Assembly: GCA_050246115.1 (NCBI GenBank)
Contig: JBFWWP010000003.1
Coordinates: 186,001 to 250,000 of the forward strand
From: JBFWWP01 sp050246115
GTDB lineage: Bacteria > Planctomycetota > UBA8108 > UBA1146 > JAJFFE01
Direction: 5' to 3'
Length of the DNA: 64,000 nt
Shown here: piece by piece, positions 43,556 to 50,216 of the stretch
Position numbering within the stretch: the stretch's first letter is position 1
How the letters are laid out: every line of letters begins with the position of its first letter
Position numbers and translations under genes: made by a program
The notes under the pieces: model-generated
What the model saw: the letters and a program-made list of their open reading frames with translations, nothing else
What the model was told of the DNA's origin: nothing
Database searches by the model: none

Positions 43556-46368
43556 TCGCGAACGAACGCTGGCACCGGGTCGCGGAGTTGTTCTCGGAAG
43601 CCGTCGAGCGGCACGGACCGGAGCGCGAGGCGTTCCTGGCCCAGGCGTGTGCGAGCGATCCGTCGCTTCGCGCCGAAGTGGACGCCCTGCTCGCCGAGCA
43701 AGATGGCGCCCCGGGCTTCCTGGAGGATCCGACGCACTTGCGCGGCCGGCGCGCGGCCCTTCCGCCGACCGGCGCAACTCCTGCCGTCCCGGAACTCGAG
43801 CAGGTCGGACCCTACCGAGTGCTCGGCCGCATTGGCGAGGGCGGGATGGGGATCGTCTATCGCGTCGAGCAAAAGCACCCCAACCGCGTCGCTGCGCTCA
43901 AGGTCCTGCGCCCTGGAGTCGTCACGAAAGAGACGCTGCGCCGCTTCGAACACGAGTCCCACGTGCTCGGCCGACTGCAGCATCCGGGCATCGCCCAGGT
44001 TTTCGAGGCCGGCACCGCCGACGTCGGCTTTGGCCCGCAGCCGTACTTCGCCATGGAGTTCATCGAGGGCCTGCCCCTCGACGCGTACGCGCGCTCGCAT
44101 GCACTCACCGGCAACCAATGCCTCGAACTCATGGCACGGGTGTGCGACGCGGTCCATCATGCGCACCAAAAGGGAGTCGTGCACCGCGACTTGAAGCCCG
44201 GCAACATTCTCGTCGACGCGAGTGGTCAGCCCAAGGTCCTCGACTTCGGCGTCGCCCGCATCACCGACTCCGACCTGCAGGTGACGACGTTGCAGACCCA
44301 AGTGGGACAACTCGTCGGCACGATCCAGTACATGAGCCCGGAGCAGGCGGCCGCCGACCCCGACGAAATCGATCCGCGGTCCGATGTCTACTCCCTCGGC
44401 GTCATCACCTACGAGCTCCTCGCCCAGCAGCTGCCCCACGACTTCTCGGGACGCAAGTTTCACGAAGCCGTGCGCATGGTCGCCGAGGAGGAAGCGCGTC
44501 CTCTCGGGACCACGACTCGTCTGTACCGCGGCGACGTGGAGACCATTGTCGGCAAAGCCCTCGAACTCGACAAAGAGCGTCGCTACGACTCCGCGCGGGA
44601 GTTGGCCGACGACCTGCGGCGGTACTTGCGCGACGAGCCCATCCTCGCGCGTCCTGCAAGCAGTCTGTACCAACTGCGCAAGTTCGCGCGCCGGAATCGA
44701 GCGCTGGTCGGCGGCGTGATCGCCTTCGTCGCACTGTTGCTGGTCTCGGTAGTCGTCTCGCTCGGATTGACGTTCTGGGCAGTCCGTGAGCAAGGCACCG
44801 CGCAACGTCGCTTTCAAGAGACTCGCGCCATGACCCTGCGGTTCGTGAACGTCGACGACAAGATCCGCAACCTCGTCGGGGCCACCGAAGCCCGAGAGTT
44901 GCTCGTCAAGACGGCGCTCGAGTTCCATAGTCGCCTCGGTGTGCAGGAATCGGACGACCCAACCCTTCGGCGCGAACTCGCCACCTTGCTGAGCCTGGTA
45001 GCGGATGTCCAAGGCAAGCCGGGGATCCCGAATCTGGGTAAACCCGAGGCGGCCCTCGCCCACCAGCGATCGGCGCTCGTGACCCGCGAGGAGCTGGTGG
45101 CCGCCGACCCGCAAGACCCCGAGCTACGGCTCGAACTGGCGGAGAGCCACCGCAGCCTCGCAGTGCTGCTCCTGTCCGCCAAGGACCTGGACCCTGCGAA
45201 GCGACACTGCGAGCAAGGGCTCGCCTTGCTTTCAGGCCTCCCGGCCTCGACGGCAGCCCGTGAGGCCGAAGCCGCGTTCTACGAGTTCGTCGGTTCCATC
45301 CAAACCGAGCAGCGCCACTTCGACGCCGCGATCGACAGCTTCGCGGTGTCTCGGAAGATTCGCGAGGAGCTGCTCTCGGCAGAGTCGCTCGCTCCAACGC
45401 TGCATCGTCAACTGACCATTCTCGACATGCTGACGGCCGTTGCGCTGGTTGGAGCTGGCCGCGGCGACGACGCCACGCAGTGCGCGGAGGTTGCGCTCGA
45501 GCGAGCTCGCCAACTCGTTGCGGCTCACCCGGGAGACGTTCACGCGCTCCGTGACCTCGCCATCGCATGCGATCGGCACGGCAACTTGCTGCTCCGCATG
45601 GCGCGCGCCGAGGCGGCGCGGGTCGCCTTGCGGGAGAACCACGAGATCTGTCGCCAGCTCGTCGCTGCCGATGCCAGTAGCCTGCAAGCTCGGGTCGACC
45701 TCGCCATTAGCTGCGAGCGCCTGGCACGCGCTCTGCCCCGAGGCGACGAGGAGGCTCACGCCCTGAATCGGGACGCCGTTCAGCTCTACGAAGAGTTGCA
45801 GCGCGCGGACCCGAAGAATCGGTTCGCGCGACGCAGCTTGCGCGGCTCCTACGTGAACCTCTACGACTCCTACAAGGCGAGTTCGGACACGACACGAGGC
45901 AGCGAGATCCTCGAAGCATTGGGGAAGCTCGTGGACCGCGATCTCCCCGAGGATCGCGATCCCGAGGATGTCCGGCACTACGGCGCGTACTACAAACGTC
46001 TCGGAAACGAGCTTCTGCAGAAACAGCAGTGGAGCGCCGCCGAGAGTTGCTTTGCGCGGGCTTGTGAGTTCTACCAACAGCTGCTCGTGGTCGAGCCCAC
46101 GGAGTTCAAGAGTCAGGTCTACCTCGTCGAGTCGCAGGTGGGGCGAGGCGATGCACTCGCGCGTCAGGCTGCCACCGCCGACGATTCCCAGGAGAAGCGC
46201 GACGCAACCCAACGTGCGTTCGATGCCTTCAGCGCCGCGAGCCAACGGGTCGAGTCCCTCGGAAGTCCAAAGCAACTCGAGAGTCTGCAGCGCTACGTCA
46301 AGAAGCGGCTGGCCGAGATCAAAGTCCCCGCAAGCGGGTCGTCACCCGCGGAAAGAGCCACGGAATGA
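43552..46368 (+). CDS. Ser/Thr protein kinase with TPR-like sensor region, module 2
   Basis: 938 residues. N-terminal ~70 residues are the family leader (ANERWHRVAELFSEAVER). Kinase domain: IGEGGMGIVYRV loop near 93-104, VAALKVLRP lysine, HRDLKPGN near 210-217, DFG near 230, YMSPEQ near 263; all catalytic residues intact. A membrane span at ~387-411 (GVIAFVALLLVSVVVSLGLT) is followed by ~520 residues of helical repeats rich in Ala/Leu/Arg, TPR-like. The GTG start overlaps the sigma stop, and its own stop (TGA 46366-46368) overlaps the ATG of the secreted protein gene, giving a sigma-kinase-exported protein operon. The open frame further upstream is a shadow of the sigma gene. Confidence 0.9.
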   Translation: MIANERWHRVAELFSEAVERHGPEREAFLAQACASDPSLRAEVDALLAEQDGAPGFLEDPTHLRGRRAALPPTGATPAVPELEQVGPYRVLGRIGEGGMGIVYRVEQKHPNRVAALKVLRPGVVTKETLRRFEHESHVLGRLQHPGIAQVFEAGTADVGFGPQPYFAMEFIEGLPLDAYARSHALTGNQCLELMARVCDAVHHAHQKGVVHRDLKPGNILVDASGQPKVLDFGVARITDSDLQVTTLQTQVGQLVGTIQYMSPEQAAADPDEIDPRSDVYSLGVITYELLAQQLPHDFSGRKFHEAVRMVAEEEARPLGTTTRLYRGDVETIVGKALELDKERRYDSARELADDLRRYLRDEPILARPASSLYQLRKFARRNRALVGGVIAFVALLLVSVVVSLGLTFWAVREQGTAQRRFQETRAMTLRFVNVDDKIRNLVGATEARELLVKTALEFHSRLGVQESDDPTLRRELATLLSLVADVQGKPGIPNLGKPEAALAHQRSALVTREELVAADPQDPELRLELAESHRSLAVLLLSAKDLDPAKRHCEQGLALLSGLPASTAAREAEAAFYEFVGSIQTEQRHFDAAIDSFAVSRKIREELLSAESLAPTLHRQLTILDMLTAVALVGAGRGDDATQCAEVALERARQLVAAHPGDVHALRDLAIACDRHGNLLLRMARAEAARVALRENHEICRQLVAADASSLQARVDLAISCERLARALPRGDEEAHALNRDAVQLYEELQRADPKNRFARRSLRGSYVNLYDSYKASSDTTRGSEILEALGKLVDRDLPEDRDPEDVRHYGAYYKRLGNELLQKQQWSAAESCFARACEFYQQLLVVEPTEFKSQVYLVESQVGRGDALARQAATADDSQEKRDATQRAFDAFSAASQRVESLGSPKQLESLQRYVKKRLAEIKVPASGSSPAERATE

Positions 46369-48329
46369 CCGTCATTAGCCCCCCCCTGGCAACCAAGCGC
46401 GTAGTCCCGCTGTTGATCCTGTTCACCGTTGCCGGTTTGGAGTCGCTTTGGGCGCAGATGCCGCCTCCGAACGACAAGTGCATGAACCAGATCCCAGTCG
46501 GCGAGGGGATCATCATCTTCTGCACCGACTTCGCTACGACGACCGACTACTTCGTAGGATCGGGTAAGTTCTCCGGCTTCAACTTCTACGCGATCAAGAA
46601 CGACGTCTTCTATTGCTACACCGCCACCGTCACCGGCACGATCAAGATTGCCGTCTCCGGGTTTCCGGGAGTCGCCGTTGCGCTCGCCTCTTCCTGTGAC
46701 TGCTCCACGGCCTCTCCGGAGTCCCTGTTCGACTCCTGCAGCACCAGCAACTCCACGGGAAGCGTCAGCACCAACGTCGTGCCCGGGCAGCAGATCTTGA
46801 TCCGCGTCGGCTCGTGCGACGGTTCCTCCGGGATGGTGACCTTGGACATCGGCTGCGTGCCAGAGAAGAAGAACACCCGCTGCGCGACTCCGGACTTCTT
46901 GCTGCCGGGTGCCACCGCTTTCGACTTCGCGAATACCACGCTCGACGGCCCGGATCCGTTCGGCAATCTCGGAGCCACGCTGTGGTACACCTACACCCCG
47001 ACCTGCAACGAAGCCGTAACGTTCTCGGTGTGCAGCGCCCCGACCGATGCGCATGTCGCGGTCTACGACTTTCAATCGAACTGTCCGACGCTCGCGCAAG
47101 CGCTCGGATCGTCTCCGGGCGCGTGCTCGAGCGCCGGTACCGCGCTCGTCGCAAACCTCATCGCGGGCCAAACGTACCTGGTGCAAGTCGGTGCTCCGCT
47201 CGGGACCAGCCCCGCCGGCATCCTCGACGTGAGCGCGCAACCGCTGCTCCCACCGCCGGCGAACGATGACTGTTTGAATGCCCTGCCGATTGGCAACGGA
47301 GTGACCGCTTTCACCACCCAGTGCGCGACTCCTTCTTTCGTCATGGGCAACGTCGCGTGCGACTTCGCTGGCGACGACGAAGTGCGCAACGACGTCTGGT
47401 TCGAGTACACCGCGCTGTGCAGCGAGACCGTGTTCCTCGATCTCTCGGGCAGCGCCTACGACACGCGCGTGGCGGTTCACACCAGTTGCGACCCCTCGCT
47501 GCCGCCCATCGCCTGCAACGACGACGCCAACAATGCGGTCACGTCTCGACTGCGATTCCAAACCGCGGTCGGCCAGTCCTACTTGATCCGAGTGGGAGGG
47601 TACCTGGGTTTCACCGGCGTCGGCGAGCTGACCGTGAGCTGCGAGACCGACGCCCCGCCGCCGAACGACGACGTCTCGAACCCGCTGCCGATCGCGGACG
47701 GACTGCTCGCGTTCAGCAACCAGAAAAGCACCACCGACGGACCCGAGGACTGTGAGTGCGACGTCAAGAAGGACGTCTGGTATCGATACGTGGCGACCGA
47801 CGCTTGCCAGCTCACCGTGAGCCTCTGCGGAAGCACCTTCGACACGTACCTCGCGCTCTATCCGGAACCGGCCAATCCCGGGATCGTGCTGGTTCCCGGC
47901 GACGAACTCGACTGCGTCGACGACTCGTGTTCGTTCCAGTCCGAAGTGAGTGCCGCCGTCGCCGCGGGTGAGGCGGTGCTGTTGCGAGTCGGAGGCTGGA
48001 ACGACACCGAAGGCACGGGTGAGATCCTCGTCCAATGCCAGCCGCTTGCTCCGAGTTTCATTCGCGGACGCTGCAACCCCGACGCCGCCTTCGACATCAG
48101 CGATGCCATCTTCCTGGTGAACTATCTCTTCCAAGGTGCGGCTGGGCCGACCTGCGAGAGTGCCTGTGACGCCAACGACGATGGGCTACTGAACATCGCC
48201 GACATCGTGGCGCTGCTGTCTGGGCTGTTCGCGCAACCGCCGCTGCCGCTGCCTCCTCCGCAGACTTGCGGGCCGGACCCGACCCCGACCGCGGGAGGTG
48301 TGGACTGCATGAACTTCCCGGGATGCTGA
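46365..48329 (+). CDS. Secreted PPC-like repeat protein with dockerin-like C-terminus
   Basis: 654 residues. A signal peptide spans ~1-31 (VVPLLILFTVAGLESLWAQ). Three to four ~125-residue beta-rich repeats follow, each opening with a PPNDxCxNPLPIGxG-type motif (PPPNDKCMNQIPVGEG, PPANDDCLNALPIGNG, PPPNDDVSNPLPIADG), holding a DVWYRY / DVWFEY strand and ending in LIRVGGY-like strands, as in pre-peptidase C-terminal (PPC) domains. Residues ~570-654 are a dockerin-like pair of calcium loops (FDISDAIFLVNYLFQG, CDANDDGLLNIADIVALLSG) and a Pro/Cys tail. Exported, many Cys, probably disulphide-bonded. The 4-bp overlap with the kinase gene implies co-regulation. Function unknown; surface or extracellular matrix role is plausible. 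Confidence 0.85.
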   Translation: MTVISPPLATKRVVPLLILFTVAGLESLWAQMPPPNDKCMNQIPVGEGIIIFCTDFATTTDYFVGSGKFSGFNFYAIKNDVFYCYTATVTGTIKIAVSGFPGVAVALASSCDCSTASPESLFDSCSTSNSTGSVSTNVVPGQQILIRVGSCDGSSGMVTLDIGCVPEKKNTRCATPDFLLPGATAFDFANTTLDGPDPFGNLGATLWYTYTPTCNEAVTFSVCSAPTDAHVAVYDFQSNCPTLAQALGSSPGACSSAGTALVANLIAGQTYLVQVGAPLGTSPAGILDVSAQPLLPPPANDDCLNALPIGNGVTAFTTQCATPSFVMGNVACDFAGDDEVRNDVWFEYTALCSETVFLDLSGSAYDTRVAVHTSCDPSLPPIACNDDANNAVTSRLRFQTAVGQSYLIRVGGYLGFTGVGELTVSCETDAPPPNDDVSNPLPIADGLLAFSNQKSTTDGPEDCECDVKKDVWYRYVATDACQLTVSLCGSTFDTYLALYPEPANPGIVLVPGDELDCVDDSCSFQSEVSAAVAAGEAVLLRVGGWNDTEGTGEILVQCQPLAPSFIRGRCNPDAAFDISDAIFLVNYLFQGAAGPTCESACDANDDGLLNIADIVALLSGLFAQPPLPLPPPQTCGPDPTPTAGGVDCMNFPGC

Positions 48330-48438
48330 AGGCGCGGCCGAAGGCGAGCGTTTGTGGGTGAAGGGGTTGCGGCTTGGCCGCAGGCACGAGGGGCTTTGCG
48401 AAAGCCCCCGAGAGGAATCGAGTCCGCGCTAGGCCCAA
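48312..48438 (+). repeat. Left copy of an exact 127-bp duplication at the assembly gap
   Basis: Identical base for base to 48539-48665. It starts within the last codons of the secreted protein gene and runs into the repeat element with its hairpin at 48390-48408 (stem GGGGCTTT / AAAGCCCC, loop GCG). The exact 127-bp length at contig ends fits a de Bruijn k-mer overlap. Confidence 0.9.
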
Positions 48439-48538
48439 NNNNNNNNNNNNNNNNNNNNNNNNNNNNNNNNNNNNNNNNNNNNNNNNNNNNNNNNNNNNNN
48501 NNNNNNNNNNNNNNNNNNNNNNNNNNNNNNNNNNNNNN
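48439..48538. other. Assembly gap (100 N)
   Basis: A run of exactly 100 Ns, the conventional placeholder for a gap of unknown size. Both sides carry the same 127 bp, so the real sequence may have no gap at all, or may hold a repeat array not resolved by the assembler. Confidence 0.98.
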
Positions 48539-48665
48539 AACTTCCCGGGATGCTGAAGGCGCGGCCGAAGGCGAGCGTTTGTGGGTGAAGGGGTTGCGGC
48601 TTGGCCGCAGGCACGAGGGGCTTTGCGAAAGCCCCCGAGAGGAATCGAGTCCGCGCTAGGCCCAA
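48539..48665 (+). repeat. Right copy of the exact 127-bp duplication at the assembly gap
   Basis: Identical to 48312-48438, including the codons for the terminal NFPGC residues of the secreted protein. It is followed by a further element copy, CCCAACCAAGCGCATTCACG from 48661, seen also at 37140-37163 (minus strand) and 38650-38672. Confidence 0.9.
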
Positions 48666-48743
48666 CCAAGCGCATTCACGAGCAGCTCGAGCTAGTTTGC
48701 GCTCGGCGCTACGGGCCGAAAGCCCATCGGAGAAAATCTAGGA

Positions 48744-48775
48744 CCCGGAGCAAGCGCGGTTGCGCTTGCTCCGGG
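48744..48775 (-). terminator. Strong hairpin terminator after the 111-residue protein gene
   Basis: Perfect 14-bp stem CCCGGAGCAAGCGC / GCGCTTGCTCCGGG with a 4-base loop. On the minus strand it begins 11 bases after the stop of the gene at 48787-49122 and is followed by TCCTAGATTTTCT, a weak T-rich tail. Confidence 0.7.
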
Positions 48776-48786
48776 AGCTCTTAGGC

Positions 48787-49122
48787 TTAGGGTCGCCACA
48801 GCGGATCATCGACGAGATCCTGCACTACGCTGTGGAAGTTGACCTCGAAGAACTCGAGGAACAAGCGGAAGGTCATCGACTTGGGCCAACTCGCGGAGTC
48901 CGCACTCCACGCGGTGAGTTCCTGCCGAAAGATCGCCGTGAAGTTCTGCTCCAGGTACTCCTTCTGCTCCCGACGGGAGAGCAGCTCGGGAATCAGGTAG
49001 CACGAGTAGTCGTCTCGGATCTCATCGAGCGTGACCGTAGCGACGGGGCTGACCCGCCGAATCCAGTCGACAAAGGGCTGGCGCGGCATGACGACTACAG
49101 CATTGCGGTTCACGACACGCAT
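48787..49122 (-). CDS. Conserved hypothetical protein (111 residues)
   Basis: A small acidic cytoplasmic protein: NRNAVVVMPRQPFVDWIRRV, ATVTLDEIRDDYSCYLIPEL, then an EQNFTAIFRQELTAW segment and MTFRLFLEFFEVNFHSVVQD. The pattern (V-V-P-x-QPFVDW, YLIPE, W-P-K, TF..F..WF) belongs to a widespread uncharacterised family I have no name for. No membrane segments or known catalytic motif. It is monocistronic, followed by a strong hairpin, and convergent with the secreted protein gene. Confidence 0.7.
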   Translation of the reverse strand: MRVVNRNAVVVMPRQPFVDWIRRVSPVATVTLDEIRDDYSCYLIPELLSRREQKEYLEQNFTAIFRQELTAWSADSASWPKSMTFRLFLEFFEVNFHSVVQDLVDDPLWRP

Positions 49123-49237
49123 GGCACCCTGTCCTTTCCGTTGCAGCAGGACTCTTCGCCGACGTTCACCGAGAAGTCAAGCACGGCGGCGATCCCGTAG
49201 TCGGGGCGACAACGCTGCCGGTGCCGGCAGCCGTTCT

Positions 49238-49816
49238 TTACACTCTCGGTGGAGATCCGGCGGCGGCGAGGCGGCGCGCTCGCAAGTACGCAACGATACC
49301 GAGGATACCAAACACGTAGCCGACACCGCCGATCACGTCGCGGAACTCGGTCTGGGTGCGCCACGCATCGATCTGCTGACGCAGCGGGGTGAGCTGCCGC
49401 GCCAGGGCACGCTCCAGTTCGCCTTCGATGGCGGAACCCGAATGGGGCGCGAGCTGTGGGCTCGTAGCGATCCCAGGTCGCGCCGGGAGTTGCGCTGGGA
49501 GTTGCTCTGCCGGGACGGTGTACTCCGCGTGGTGCCCGTCGACCGTGTTCAACTCGAATACGTGACCGCACCGCCAAGCCGCGTCGAAGGCGAACTTCCC
49601 TTCGTCGTCGGTGCGAAGCTCGGCGAGCAACGCGCCGTCCGGGGTAGAGACGCGCACGCTGCCGCCACGCACCGGCACGCCGGCCCCGAAGTGAGCACGC
49701 CCGACCAAACGGGCCCCCTCGGCCGTCACGAGCAGGTGGGTTTCATGAGCCGAAACCCAAGCGCACGGCAAGAGGACGCAGATCAGGGCGCAGGAAACGG
49801 ATAGGATGGGTCGCAA
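49238..49816 (-). CDS. NikL/CbiL-like periplasmic protein (metal-transport accessory family)
   Basis: 192 residues from a TTG start at 49816, chosen because AGGAG lies 5 bases upstream and a signal peptide follows at once (LRPILSVSCALICVLLPCAW, cleavage before HETHLLV). Residues ~25-95 form an Ig/DUF4198-like beta domain (GRAHFGAGVPVRGGSVRVST, ELRTDDEGKFAFDA). The C-terminus carries LTPLRQQIDAWRTQTEFRD followed by DVIGGVGYVFGILGIVAYL, a single membrane span with the motif seen in the NikL/CbiL components of nickel/cobalt ECF transporters. No CbiM/NikM, CbiQ or CbiO genes are visible, so it is an orphan here. Divergent from the FG-GAP protein gene. Confidence 0.7.
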   Translation of the reverse strand: MRPILSVSCALICVLLPCAWVSAHETHLLVTAEGARLVGRAHFGAGVPVRGGSVRVSTPDGALLAELRTDDEGKFAFDAAWRCGHVFELNTVDGHHAEYTVPAEQLPAQLPARPGIATSPQLAPHSGSAIEGELERALARQLTPLRQQIDAWRTQTEFRDVIGGVGYVFGILGIVAYLRARRLAAAGSPPRV

Positions 49817-50216
49817 CGACACTCCTGGTGGAAGAAGAGTGGAAGAGAAGCTCGGCCGAGCGGGGCGCGACGTGCGCAGGCGCTCGGCGAGAGAACCATA
49901 CCGCATCCGCGCCACGCCCCAAAGACATCACCCGCCGCTCGGCCGCCACGCGCCACGTCAGCGAGCGTGAGGCGCAAGCAAAACTGCCCACGCCACCAGG
50001 ACGTCCACGACCATGGCGGCTCGAAGGCGCTGCCGTCGACCGATCGCGGCTCGAATCTCGGGCCTGGCCCGACGAAAGCGCTTTGTGGCCAGCCAACGAG
50101 GAGCGACAATCCCGAGAACTCAGTCTACGGTCGCGTGGGCCCAGAACCGAACCCGTGGGCCCAGAGTCGAACGGCCCAGAGTCGAACGGCCCAGAATCGA
50201 ACCACGGAGGAACCGA
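49817..50216. promoter_or_regulatory. Divergent intergenic region with 15-bp tandem repeats ahead of the FG-GAP gene
   Basis: 400 bp between divergent genes. At 50158-50202 there are three contiguous 15-bp units GGCCCAGAGTCGAAC / GGCCCAGAGTCGAAC / GGCCCAGAATCGAAC, with a fourth degenerate unit at 50138-50152. The array ends 14 bases before the ATG at 50217, just ahead of the ribosome site CGGAGG. It would lie in the mRNA leader. Confidence 0.6.

Noticed and set aside
48354..48659. Frames running through the N gap
   Set aside because: They translate unknown bases and repeat sequence; not real genes.
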